This document shows, piece by piece, positions 1 through 10,051 of a DNA stretch of 64,000 nucleotides. A program made the position numbers and the translations under genes. Origin of the DNA: Heligmosomoides polygyrus polygyrus (lineage: Eukaryota; Nematoda; Chromadorea; Rhabditida; Heligmosomidae); NCBI GenBank assembly GCA_947396885.1, contig OX377204.1, positions 89,724,728-89,788,727 of the forward strand. The letters run 5' to 3'. Numbering within the stretch: the first letter of the stretch is position 1; each line of letters starts with the position of its first letter. The notes below the pieces were generated by a model. The model ran no database searches. It saw nothing but the letters and a program-made list of their open reading frames with translations, and had not been told where the DNA came from.

Positions 1-157
1 AGGGGCCAGATTCATCATCCGCTCACCGGCCGGTAACGGTATATCGGTTATCGTATCTGTGTCTCTGTATCTCTCTGTAACACTACGTAAGCCGATATGG
101 TGAATCCGCAGTGAGATGAGACAGGCTGTATCGTTGATGACTCTGGCCCCTGACATG
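1..157. repeat. Palindromic MITE-like element, family B
   Basis: The ends are inverted copies of a GGGGCCAGATTCATCA-type terminus; the right end reads CGTTGATGACTCTGGCCCC. The interior has GTATCTGTGTCTCTGTATCT-like sequence. The same family recurs at 54076-54232 and 54226-54364. It has no coding capacity, so it is most likely a non-autonomous DNA transposon. The left end may be cut by the window edge. Confidence 0.6.
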
Positions 158-1096
158 ACGTTCATCAGCATCAGGTTTGGTGGTATTTTCATCTGAGAGA
201 GCGGTAAGCGGTTCCCCACGTCAGGTCGCGATCTTGGTTTGACTGATAGTTTCGAAGTGTTATTGGATACTATTTCACCTTTTATCTCCTTCAGGCACAA
301 AAAAATAATTCCGTGACAAGTCAATTATTTAGTTATGTCTCCATGATTGAATCGAAGAGCGCCACAAAAAATCTTTATAAACTGCGAAAAACTTTAAATC
401 ATAAAATGAAATTCCTTTCCCCAAAAGAGTGGTATATTATAGGATTGAGAAAAGCAAATTTATCGGAGAGTCCTCGATCTCATGCTAATTCAAAAATTTC
501 GGTAAAAATGTCGTTATATTTATAAAAAACTGGTAAGTCGTGAAGCCATTTGGTGCAATCCCAAGCCGGGGGAGGGGGACACTCCATACTCAGTCTAATG
601 CCTGTCTTAGAAATCGCTCGCCTCCAAGTGAAGAATGGGATTTCGTAAAGCGAGCATTAGACTGAATATAAAGAAAATATACGAAAGTCGAACAACGAAA
701 TAGAACAACAATAAAAGAAAGTCTTCCGAAATGTGTGTGTGTATGGAGTGCTCCCTTCCCTCTCCTTGGGATTGCACCCCAGATTTTTACGAAAAATGTC
801 GTAAATTCGCTAAAATCGCTAAATGGTGTTTCTATCTGTTTACATTGCACTTCATACAAATTACTATACAAAGTGCAGTCAAAGCGAAAATTTCAGAAAA
901 AGGTCTAACTTGTTCTGGCATTTTTGTTCTCCTGACACTCCAGATCCACATTTCAGGTCGTTTGGGCAAGACAAGACGCACGCTAGCATTTGTGGAAGCT
1001 GCAGGCAACGTTTTTAGAGCAGCTTGTCACCAAATATTCCGATGAATTTCTTCATACGCTATTAGCCTTCAAACTTCTAACCGAGATCTGCTAAAT
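158..1096. other. Non-coding stretch, no gene recognised
   Basis: The short ORFs here have no recognisable domain, no splice-consistent continuation and no homology I can name. I see no RNA gene. Confidence 0.4.
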
Positions 1097-1268
1097 CAGG
1101 GGCCGGATTCATCAACGACTTACAGCAATTTAACAGAGAAAATTAAAACCGATTTCCCTGTTAGTGCGGCTTATCAAGCGATATGATGAGCGGTACGCCG
1201 CGCTGTTAGGGATTTCGACTGTAATTTCTCTGTTGAATTGCTGTAAGTCGTTGATGAATCCGGCTCCA
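1097..1268. repeat. Palindromic MITE-like element, family A
   Basis: The left end begins CAGGGGCCGGATTCATCAAC, then CGACTTACAGCAATTTAACA. The right end is its inverted copy (TGTTGAATTGCTGTAAGTCG followed by TTGATGAATCCGG). The whole element is one imperfect hairpin of about 170 bp with an off-centre GCGATATGATGAGCGG core. The family recurs at 7029, 11593, 12057 and 57444. No ORF; a non-autonomous transposon is the simplest reading. Confidence 0.75.
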
Positions 1269-1329
1269 CCTTGTGAATCCAAATGTTCCGCCACAGATGG
1301 CGTGGATGTTACGTTCAATGAAGTGCGCC

Positions 1330-1425
1330 GGTGGTGTATGCGTAAAGCATTCCCGTCCGCTCAGCAGATGTTGCGGGTTCGAGTCCAGCCTGACGCTAGA
1401 GTTTTGATCGCCACAAAATATCGTT
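1330..1425 (+). repeat. tRNA-like sequence (tRNA pseudogene or SINE head)
   Basis: A GTGGTGTATGCGTAAAGC A-box-like block is followed about 40 bases later by GGGTTCGAGTCC, a good B box. It shares its body and 3' flank (GCTAGAGTTTTGATCGC, then ACAAAATATCGTTGT) with the copies at 2178-2252, 2375-2445 and 3188-3240. The cloverleaf is imperfect and the flank is shared, so I call it a dispersed tRNA-derived repeat, not a working tRNA gene. Confidence 0.55.
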
Positions 1426-1874
1426 GTAAAAGCTTACATCCTTGATACCAACTACTTGAATTGTAAAGAGGATAACGTGTTCTGCCACAGTTTCGGCTTT
1501 TGTCTTCACATTGGCCATGGCGTAGTAAGTCGTCTAGAAAGGTTCTAATAGATGTTGGTTGGAACATGTGTGCGTCCAGTATTTTAAGTCTGAGGTGCGT
1601 GTTAACGCCTCGAAAACGAGCTCAAAATCTCTTTCTAACCCGGTGGCGCCGACGAAGTGTCGACGCGGCGGCCCACTTGGCAGCTGGCGAACCAGTCTAG
1701 TAGAGCATCCTCACGCCCACTTGCGCCGTCGTTTGGTCCGACACTTCGCTCACGCTCTTTTTGTAACCATCATTGCTAACACGGAGCACCAGCCTCAGCC
1801 ATAAAATCAAGCGCGTCCACTCCTTTTTTTCTGCAGGAACATTTAGAGCGGCCAACTGTTGCATTCAATAGGGC

Positions 1875-2180
1875 AGAGAAGATGACTGTAAAGTCTCGGG
1901 AGCGGTGTACCTCATAACTAGCAGTCAATGCAACGGGGAACAAACACATCGGTGAGGCGGGCAGGGGGTCTCTTGGGCTCAGAGTGAAGGAGCATGTGGA
2001 TGGACTCGTCAAGTGCAAGGTCTCCACGCCTTTGGGTGAGCACCGGCTGCGAGGTCGTAGTGGCGCAGTGGTAAGGATAGCGGTGACGATCGTTGCGCGT
2101 GAGCTCGACATCGCGGCGCCCGAAACCCTGGAGGCGTTGTGGATTGCGTTCAAGAATACCGCGATCAAAACTTCTAGCGC
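1875..2180 (+). pseudogene. Penelope-like element relic, GIY-YIG endonuclease end
   Basis: Frame-shifted but recognisable: GAVYLITSSQCNGEQ, then HIGEAGR...LRVKEHVDGL, then STPLGEHRLRG and ETLEALWIAFKN. This is the C-terminal GIY-YIG module of Penelope-like retroelements, usually YxIxCxxCxxxYIGETGR followed by RxxEH. Only the C-terminal part is present and no reverse transcriptase is visible, so the copy is truncated. The coding sequence ends next to a tRNA-like sequence on the opposite strand. Confidence 0.6.
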
Positions 2181-2252
2181 CAGGCGGGACTCGAACCCGC
2201 ACCTCCCTCTGACCAGGCGGGAATGCTCTACGCCTTTACACCACCGCGCCGT
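2178..2252 (-). repeat. tRNA-like sequence, minus strand
   Basis: Read on the minus strand it starts GGCGCGGTGGTGTAAAGGCG (A-box-like) and ends GGTTCGAGTCCCGCC (B box) with closing GGCGC, giving an approximate cloverleaf of about 75 nt. It lies directly after the Penelope relic and forms an inverted pair with the copy at 2375-2445. It is probably a tRNA-derived repeat. A divergent real tRNA cannot be excluded without a covariance search. Confidence 0.5.
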
Positions 2253-2374
2253 TTGATCGAGCGCAACATCTACACCTCGTGGGACCAATCAGCACTCACC
2301 CGTATCCGGGCTGAGCTGGCCGCTGATATCAGCATGGAACCAGTTAAGCTGATGGTCTTGATAGAAACAATTCA

Positions 2375-2460
2375 AAGGCGTAGAGCATTCCCGCCCGGTC
2401 AGAAGGAGGTGTAGGTTCGAGTCTCGCCTGGCGCTAGAAGTTTTGATCGCAACAAAACAT
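2375..2460 (+). repeat. tRNA-like sequence, plus strand, inverted partner of 2178-2252
   Basis: AGGCGTAGAGCATTCCCGCC and GGTTCGAGTCTCGCCTGGCG match the minus-strand copy, and the 3' flank GCTAGAAGTTTTGATCGCAA is shared. With 2178-2252 it makes an inverted repeat of about 100 bp arms across 2155-2460. Confidence 0.5.
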
Positions 2461-3187
2461 CGTTGTGACAGCCTATAACCTCGATACCAGCCACCTGAGG
2501 TTTAAAGAAACTGATTTGAATACGGCGATCATCAACATGAGAGAGAAACGGGTGGCCGTAACCCAGGAGCTGGCCCCATTTGCCGACCTGTGTGGGCATG
2601 ACCCTGGAGAGCGCCAGCCGGAGGGTCGCTGGGGGCCGATCCGAGGGGGCTCATTCACCCAGTCGTTCTCCATCCGACGGTGACCAACCTGTCTTTCGGC
2701 CGTTCCTATAAGGTTAGTTGGGCTGTTTCACTCCTGTTTCGACCCTTTTTCCTTTTAATTCTTAAAACTCCTTGACTTCGAGTAGCTCATGGACGAGTAG
2801 TCTTTCAACATTCGTTTTGAAAGCAGCACCGTCGCAAAAGTGTATCGCACAGCTGACTTTTCTGCCTTTTGTTTAAGTTTAAAAGGCGAATAGTCAGCGT
2901 AAAACAATCAATGGGTGTTAAGTCACCCTTTCCTTTCCGTCTTCTGGCCGAAAAAAAGCGGAACCCGGAACGGAGCAGAAGCACTAAAACGACCGAAAAC
3001 CAGAATTCGGAACACCTAAATGGAATTTCCGCACATCCTTGAAGAATAGTGAATCAGTAAAAAGCGAATTTTGCTTTTTAGGCGATTTATTGGAAGCAAG
3101 ACCTGAAGGCACTAAAAGGTATGTCAGAAGAGAAAAGAATTTTTCATTAGACAGTCCTATCTACGATAGACAAATTAATTCATGATG
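2461..3187. other. Unassigned sequence beside the tRNA-like repeats
   Basis: It contains a 72-codon open frame at 2465-2683 that I cannot assign; it could be an upstream part of the Penelope-type repeat. The rest shows nothing recognisable. Confidence 0.3.
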
Positions 3188-3245
3188 TCGGGTTCGAGTC
3201 CCGCCTGGAGCTAGAAGTTTTGATCGCAGCAAAACGTCGTTATGA
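3188..3245 (+). repeat. Partial tRNA-like repeat (B box and 3' flank)
   Basis: CGGGTTCGAGTCCCGCCTGG followed by GCTAGAAGTTTTGATCGCAG repeats the end of the tRNA-like unit seen at 1330 and 2375. The A-box half is absent. Confidence 0.5.
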
Positions 3246-3757
3246 CAGATTGATTCATAATGTTTCGTGCGAATTCCATACTGTTTCATATCTTGTTCAG
3301 TAGAAATTCTTCTTCTTCTTCTTCCTCGTCTTTTTTGTCAGCAGACGAACAACAAAAAACTTTTGAAAAAAAATCAGTTCCCCTTTTATGTTAACTATAT
3401 ATATGGGGGGATAGCGGGAGTTGCTTTCGCTAATCCTTAAAAATCCTACCTTAGCTGTAAATCTTTGCTGAATTTTTTTGTCACGTTTTTGCCCATTAAC
3501 ATCTATGTTCTATTTTAACTCGTCCTTTAAAAGCTAACTTTCGCTGTAATCTTTCGTGATGAACTTATTTTGTACCACTTTTTGGCTCAATAATAAATGC
3601 TGTATGTTCTATGCTCATTATTTGCAAACATCTTTATTTTCATTTCGTTCTGGTAATTAAATCATGGTTTCTTGTTTTCGATTTCTGCCTTCAAAATTTT
3701 TAATTATTCGAAGACAAGGTGTACAACAGTTATATTAAAACAGCATTTTGGATAGTA

Positions 3758-5129
3758 TTAGGTTGTCCCATAAGCCTTCGCCGTTTTTTTTCAACGATTC
3801 ACTGCAAATTTCGCCGGCAGTCTCTTGCATAGCGCTGCATAGCTTTCGAAAGAGAATGATTTGCTCTATCGCCACTAACCAGTGAAGGCACTATCACGTT
3901 TTCGGGAGGACGGATAGTTTCGGAGGAAGAGGTTCTGTTACACTAGAATTGTTAGCCTATAAAAGTTTGAGCACTGGGGAAAATGGACTATATCACGATT
4001 CCAGGCTTGGGCTGCAGCGGAGTACCACTCGGCAGGAACTGTGAAGCTAAACACAAGTTCAGATATGGAAATCTCAATGGAAATCCGATACTATGGTGAA
4101 TAGTGCAAAAGCATGACGCAGCTTGGGAACCGAGCCCTCGACCTCACGAACATGAGGCAACCCCTCTACCACAGCGCCACCCAGTCCGTGGCACGGGCAT
4201 CTTGCGCTGCCGCTGCATGAATTTCGTCAATTTCTAGGTCGTTGAAGTGAAAAGTGAAAGAGTGAAAAAGTAGCCATTTGCGCACTTGTTCTCTCCGCTT
4301 AGGTTTGTAGTTTTTTGCGCGGTTTTTTATAGCGTTTGGAAGACAATGTTCTATACTACAAGAATATGTGTTAGTGCTATTTGCTCATTTGCCCTTTATT
4401 GATTTTTAGGTCATCAAATTGGGAAGTCCGAAGGAGGATGGTTATTTTTGCCGACAGCTGCTGCTCTGCGGTTGGACTTTTTGGGTTGGCATTATAAGTC
4501 ATTCGAAAGAGAATGTCTTGCTCTATAAGAATATGTGTTGCGTTTATTGATTTCTATTGAATATCAACAAAATGCCAAAAAGAGAAAAATCGTCTTCACC
4601 ACGACTCCTTCTCCTTCTTCAGTTGTTGATATTCGACAGAAATCAGCGTGAGCCAATAAACGCGACAGAAATTCTTACTGAGCAAGACATCCTCTTCCAA
4701 ACGACATATAACACCAGACAAAAAAGTACAACCACAGAACCGGAGTGTTGGGAAAAATTCGGACGGAAAAGTGGAAATTCCCAATTTGATGGCCTAAAAA
4801 TCAATAAAGGACAAGCGAGAAAATAGGACCAACGCATATTCTTGTAGTACGGAACATTGTCTTCCAAGCGCTATAAAAAACTGCGCAAAAAATTACAATC
4901 CTAAGCGGAGAGAACAAGTGCGCAATTGGCTACTTTTTCACTCTTTCACTTTTCACTTCAACGACCTAAAAATTGACAAAATTCATGATGTAAAAAGAAA
5001 TGCAATACACGCTCTGATAGAGCAAATCATTCTCTTTCGAAAGCTATGCAGCGTTATGCAAGCGACCGCCGGCGAAATCTGCAGTGAATCGTTGAAAAAA
5101 AAACGGCGGGGACTTATGGGACAGCCTAA
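3758..5129. mobile_element. 1.37 kb foldback element with mariner-like ends
   Basis: The left end TTAGGTTGTCCCATAAGCC is mirrored by GGCTTATGGGACA-type sequence at the right end (GGGGACTTATGGGACAGCC), and TA flanks both sides. Inverted homology continues inward for hundreds of bases: the GAAAGAGAATGATTTGCTCT block lies at about 3848 and inverted at about 5020, and the AAGTGAAAAGTGAAAGAGTG block at about 4245 and inverted at about 4950. It reaches a centre near 4570-4625. The left arm carries extra sequence at about 3870-4210, including a tRNA-like block. No transposase is encoded, so it is probably mobilised in trans by a mariner-type enzyme. Confidence 0.75.
4131..4197 (-). repeat. tRNA-like block inside the foldback element
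   Basis: On the minus strand, GGGTGGCGCTGTGGTAGAGG fits an A box and GGGCTCGGTTCCCAAGC a B box, spaced like a tRNA. It lies in the extra segment of the left arm, so it probably arrived as a separate tRNA-derived insertion. Confidence 0.45.
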
Positions 5130-5639
5130 TAGTATTCAGCGAATAGAGCATTATAAGCAAGGCGTCTGTATTCTAAGCAACTAAGCGATCGCGTTCACCG
5201 ACAACCGCTTCAGAGCACCTGAAGTTTCCTTGAACTCGTCTTTTATTGAGAATCTGAATCTTTGCCATAGAACGGGTAACACGCGAGGCACCGTATTTCG
5301 ACGGAAGTCCACCTGCTTAACCTTGGTCACGATGCTTGCTTTCGCACACTCATAGATCTCTATCTATGCGACCTTCAGTTCTGTCTAACGTCACCTCAAC
5401 ATCACGCTCCTTTCGTTCACCTACAGACTAGCGAAACTTCATTGCTCAGGAGCCAGTTCCGCTGTCCTTTTGCTATAAAAAAAAACGCCTAAAAAGGTTG
5501 TGGTTATCCAAAAAGCTGACGAGATTTTTCCGAAATCCACGACATAGAGAATTAGCTCCCAGTAAGCCGCTTTATTTATTTTTTTAGGTTGGAAGCCGAG
5601 TCTCCATCGTTTTCTTAAACAATATTCTGAATTTAACCG

Positions 5640-5880
5640 ACAATTTTATTTTGCATAGTCTTATACACCATTTGAAAGAGAATGGTTTGGAAATACAGAT
5701 AAAAAAAAAGAGAAAAATGAAGTTTACATTCCTTTGCACAGTGTCATATGGCATTTGAGGATAATGTTTCGTTCTCTCAGAATGTGTTTCGTTCTTTAGT
5801 CATTTTGAATTTTACTAGTTTTTAGGTCATTAAAATGGAGTAAAAAATTAATCAAAGGGTAGGTGTTCTTGATGAAAATA
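5640..5880. repeat. Diverged partial copy related to the 3758-5129 foldback
   Basis: CATTTGAAAGAGAATGGTTT, AGAATGTGTTTCGTTC and TTTTTAGGTCATTAAAATGG follow the order of the matching blocks of the foldback arm (about 4500 and 4400-4430). No coding signal. The 5130-5640 interval before it holds nothing I recognise. Confidence 0.4.
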
Positions 5881-5974
5881 CACTTTTATGCTCTGCAAAT
5901 TAGTGAAAATCAAAGTGAATCCTAAATCTCGTGCTACTGCGATCTGTTCCAAAACTGAACCCAATGGACTGGGT

Positions 5975-6730
5975 GATTCGGATAACGGCAATTTCGCGGA
6001 CCCCGGATTCTTGGATGATTCGAATCGAGTTATCCGAATATCCGAAAATGATTCATTCGAATCCAATATATAGTGTGTAGGCGGGAGAGTGGATTTGTAT
6101 GCTTCGGCTGCACCACAACACTGTGATTTTTCAATAGAAAGGGGGAATTTCCATGCAATGGCCCACTTCTCAACAAAATTCTCATCGTTGGAGGCTTTTT
6201 GTTCTTATGTTCTTTTGAGACCTTTATATTGTCCGCGTACATCTTGCAGGAATCTATCAACCTTTGAAATGAATAAGGAAACCAATATGTATTCAAAAGA
6301 AAAGTAATGGGGGTGTAGTTGTGATTTTGAGAAATTTTATCAAACTGACGATTGAACGAATTTATTCGATGTCGAAAAATTTCGAGCGATTGAATGAACG
6401 AATAAATGCGATGTCGAAAATTCGAGTGAATGGAAATCTAATACATCACACTTTTCGTTCATTTGAATATACGACTGCTCTAATAATTTGCTTAAATCAG
6501 ATTCTGTGCTTAAACGTCTGAAGTTTAGTCGATATTCGAACAAAATTATTCGATTTTCGGATAAAGTTCGATATTGCTCCCTTTCAATGCTTGAATTCGA
6601 GCGAGTATTCGACTTTTTAGAACGAGCAATGTTCGAATTAGGAAAGCTAGGAATATCGGATGTTTGATATTCGAATAGTTGTTCGGAGAAATTATTCGAT
6701 TGATTATTCGAATGTATTCGTTCGAGCACT
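5975..6730. repeat. TTCGA/TATTCG-rich degenerate repeat
   Basis: Words such as ATTCGA, TTCGAA and TATTCG occur dozens of times at 5975-6070 and 6340-6730, on both strands, without a fixed period. ORFs here are composition artefacts. It looks like a decayed simple or foldback repeat. Confidence 0.45.
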
Positions 6731-7028
6731 ACGATACTGGGGAGTTTACTCTACCTTGTGGTACTCCACTAGAAGCAAAATGCACCGAGGACTCTGCTGC
6801 CTCTCGAATTGAGAATTCCTTATAAATAGGCGAATTTCATCTCGAGAGCAAGCGGTGCTTGCTCACCGGTCGTCACTTAGAAAGGAAGTTAATGTGGGTA
6901 GGCAAGCTACAGCCGGTTTCCGAGTTAATGGTGCAGATGCTTATCCTTATTGCCGTTCTACGGCTTGTAGTGTAGCGAACACTTGCCAACGGAAACATCA
7001 GCAGCTCACGACGTTCGCTGACACCTTC

Positions 7029-7192
7029 CAGGGGCCGGCTTCTACGACTTATGTACATAACTTTAACAGAGAATTCACCGCTGAAAATTCAGATATCGCG
7101 GCTTATCGCTCACCATATCGCTTGATAGGCCGCTCTATCAGCTGTAATTTTCGCTGTTAAATTGCTGTAAGTCATTGATGAATCCGACCCCA
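7029..7192. repeat. Palindromic MITE-like element, family A
   Basis: It has CAGGGGCCGG at the left and AAATTGCTGTAAGTCATTGA followed by TGAATCCGACCCC at the right, with the TATCGC...GCGATA-type core (TTATCGCTCACCATATCGC). The left end is more diverged than in the 1097 copy. Confidence 0.65.
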
Positions 7193-8001
7193 CATCGAAA
7201 CGGGCGTCTTCCAGATTGAACTAGACTCTCTCTCTAAAAAGAACAATATTTTTATGAAAAAATTTACTGTGACTTTACCTATAAATTTAAACATCACCTA
7301 TAGCAAAAAGTAGAACACAGTGAAGTGTTATGAAAATATTTTATTTTTTTCGAGGAAAAAACTATATAACCTTATTCCAAAGCGTGAGAAAGCACTAATG
7401 CTTCAGTGCACTGTAGAATGAGATCGCTCTCGTCGTCTATTTGATTGAAAGTATTTGATTGAAAGTATAAATACTTGAAGATGCTAGGTGCAGATACAAT
7501 TCTTCCGTTTTAACGTCGACTAGTATGTAGCCCCATGTAAACACAATTGTCGCCACCAATAAAATGAAAGTCGTGGGCGTGATCTCTTCTTGAAACACAC
7601 TGAAAGACCGCTGGTTTGCGGACGTTAAGAAGAAAGCTCAATAGGATCAGGTGTAAATAAAATAAAATAATTTAAAATTACTGCATAAAATTATTTAAAT
7701 GTTACAATTATTACATTATTATTTATTAAAATTAAAATCGTTATTTTCATAGCTCTTCAACAACATTGTCGCGACAAGCACCAGCTGCCGCTACTTTTTC
7801 ATGAGTTTCTCACCCGCGAGACCTCAGAAGAAGCCAAAAATAGTGCATTTACAGTTCACCTACAGTGTCTTCCTCGTTGAAAACAAAAAGTACACGACGT
7901 CTCCTTTGTATTCTAGAAGGACCACCCTCGCGGTCGCAGTCTTGTTCAGTCCCTCCACCCTGTTAGCTCGCCTATAGTTGTACAATTACGAATAAACGGA
8001 T
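7193..8001. other. AT-rich non-coding stretch
   Basis: I see no gene. The 7640-7760 part is very AT-rich. A TTGATTGAAAGTA word is duplicated at about 7441-7467. Confidence 0.3.
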
Positions 8002-8166
8002 TATTAAATAATTTTGTGTCAGGGGCAACGGAAGCCCACCCAAAATTTCTGGTGCATCGGCCGGGAATCGAACCCGGACCGCCCGCGTGGCAGGCGAGCA
8101 TTCTACCACTGAACCACCGAAATTTTGTGTGGGCTTACGTTGCCCCTGACACAAAATTATTTAATA
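8002..8166. mobile_element. Palindromic element enclosing a tRNA-Gly sequence
   Basis: A 48 bp left arm (8002-8049) and right arm (8119-8166) are near-perfect inverted copies, both carrying CAGGGGCAACG/CGTTGCCCCTG and an AT-rich end. Between them lies an almost complete tRNA-Gly(GCC) body on the minus strand. Arms plus cargo behave as one unit of 165 bp. The likely class is a MITE or foldback that captured a tRNA; no autonomous partner is seen. Confidence 0.7.
8050..8123 (-). tRNA. tRNA-Gly(GCC)-like gene with altered 5' acceptor strand and encoded CCA
   Basis: Read on the minus strand: TCGGTGGTTCAGTGGTAGAA (D arm, A box), CTCGCCTGCCACGCGGG (anticodon arm, GCC), GGGTTCGATTCCCGG (T arm, B box), CCGATGCACCA. 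The body is tRNA-Gly(GCC)-like. Acceptor bases 1-3 are ATT where GCA would pair with the 3' strand, so three pairs are lost, and CCA is present in the DNA, which eukaryotic tRNA genes normally lack. It is probably a pseudo-tRNA copied from a mature tRNA. The internal promoter boxes look intact. Confidence 0.7.
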
Positions 8167-8805
8167 AACATAAAATACAACGACACAACAATCTTGGTCA
8201 AAGGACAATAACATCCAAAACAACGACAGCTAACAACAATTTGACCATGTTTTGTTTCGCCTCTACCTTGATGCCAAACAAGTTTTAAATTAGTTACCCC
8301 GAGGTTCGTCAGTGAGGAAGGTAAGTAATTAACTTAGTTATTTTTAGAGTGCGGGGTACTATATTATTGTGATGTTTACTTATGTACTAACAACTAAATG
8401 TTACAAACAAAATAAAGTAAACACACACTGTTACAGTACAGTTGTGTCAGAAATATCAACAACAATCAAAAACTCAACTAATTCGCTCTTTTTCTTTATT
8501 TCTTTATTTATTTACTTTATATTTTTAATATTTATTAATTTTAGTTATTTATTTTTATATATAAATAATGACAGAATCAACGTGTAAATTTTTAAAATTG
8601 TATATTACTATGTAACTAATAAAAATAATAAATAAATGTTTGATAAAATCCTAAAATTTTAAAAATATTTTTTATTTAAAATCATATTAACAAAACTAAT
8701 TCTGTATACTAATGCAGGACATACCACTCGTTGCAGAAGATAGTAATAAAATAAGTAATATATGTACATCTCAGTTGAAGTATATCACTTTTACTATCAG
8801 TTATA
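8167..8805. other. AT-rich non-coding stretch
   Basis: Very AT-rich with no recognisable coding signal. It ends at the TA target duplication of the mariner. Confidence 0.35.
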
Positions 8806-10051
8806 TTGGGTTGATCGAAAAGTCTTGCAACACTTTACGCTACTGCATGTTAAATTTCTTAAAGCTCTTACGGTATTGATCTTGTGTGGTGACGTCACAG
8901 TACATTCTCGAAGCCTCCTCACGCATACTGTATAAGGCCTCGTCGAGTAAGAATACAGTAACAATGTCGACGATAAGCAGCAGCATCCTACGACCTATCG
9001 TCTACTATGAATTTCTGCAAGGCCATTCCGCAAGGACAGCAGCTCCCAACATCTGCGCTGCATTCAAGGAGGAAGTCATTCACTATTCCACGGTGGCCCG
9101 TTGGTATCAGCGCTTCAAGGCTGGAGACATCTCTCTCGAAGATCGACCTCGTTCCGGACGCCCCACTGTTGTGGAAGAAGACAGCTTGCGCGAAGCCTTC
9201 AAGGTGAAGCCAAATTCAACCACTCGCGAATTGGCGGCGACGCTTGCATGTACGCAAAGCACCGTCGTGAGGCAGCTGGAGATCCCTGGGTACCGCAAAG
9301 TTCTGTCGTCTTGGGTACCACATGAGCTGCGGGAGTCTGACAAGACTTGCCGAGTCAGTGTTGCTGAGTCGCTGCTTCTTCGCCCACACAGAAACGACTT
9401 TCTGAAGGACGTTTTTACTGGTGATGAAAGCAGGGTTCCTCATATTAACTACACCCGCAAGAGCCAATGGCTCCCACGCGGAGAACCGGCTCCCAGACAG
9501 CCGAAACGTGGACACCACGAAACGAAGGTTCTTCTGTGTTGGTGGTGGAACTCAGAAGGCATGCGCTACTGGGACTTGCTGGATAGTGAGACCACAGTCA
9601 CGGCATCTGTTTACGCAACCCAGCTGCAGAGCTTGGCCGACGCCAAACGTCCAGAACGGGAAAATGTCTACCAGCACCACGACAACGCGCGTCCTCATGT
9701 CGCAAAGGTGAGTCGCGAGAAAATGCAGGAATTATGCTGGGAAGTTGTGCCTAATCCACCGTACTCTCCAGACCTCGCTCCTTCTGACTACCACTTGTTC
9801 AAAGCTCTGAAGCAGCATCTTCGAGGTAGAGAGTTCGATGATCGACGTCAACTGGAAATGGAGGTTTCTGAATTCTTTTCCTCAGAGACCTCGGAATTCT
9901 GGCGGAAAGAAGCTGAAAGGTCGTCTGAAAGGTGGGGCAGGCTCTTAAATTTGGATGGGGAATATATCGTGGACTGAGTTTTTGTTTTAACAAATAGGGA
10001 CAAATTTGAATATTATTGTGCTAGTGTTGCAAGACTTTTCGATCAACCTAA
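8806..10051 (+). mobile_element. Complete mariner transposon
   Basis: The 1,246 bp element is bounded by inverted repeats of about 28 bp (GGTTGATCGAAAAGTCTTGC and its complement near 10030-10048) and flanked by TA on both sides, the usual mariner target duplication. It contains one uninterrupted transposase frame. Length, ends and coding capacity are those of an intact mariner. A relation to the hookworm bandit element is plausible but not tested. Confidence 0.92.
8964..9980 (+). CDS. Mariner transposase, apparently full length
   Basis: It cuts and pastes the surrounding mariner in the nucleus. The frame is open from 8886, but the ATG at 8964 gives about 338 residues, the family norm. The N-terminal half has paired HTH domains, with FLQGHSARTAA, VARWYQRFKAGD and the linker DRPRSGRPTV. 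The catalytic triad is present: Asp154 in TGDES, Asp240 in HHDNARPH and Asp275 in SPDLAPSDYHLF, giving the D,D34D spacing of mariners. TGDES differs slightly from the common TGDEKW. No stop or frameshift is seen, so it may still be active. The fact that nearby mariners are all broken supports recent insertion. Confidence 0.93.

Noticed and set aside
2178..2252. A functional tRNA gene
   Set aside because: It has good A and B boxes, but the same body and 3' flank recur several times nearby and the stems are imperfect, so a tRNA-derived repeat fits better.
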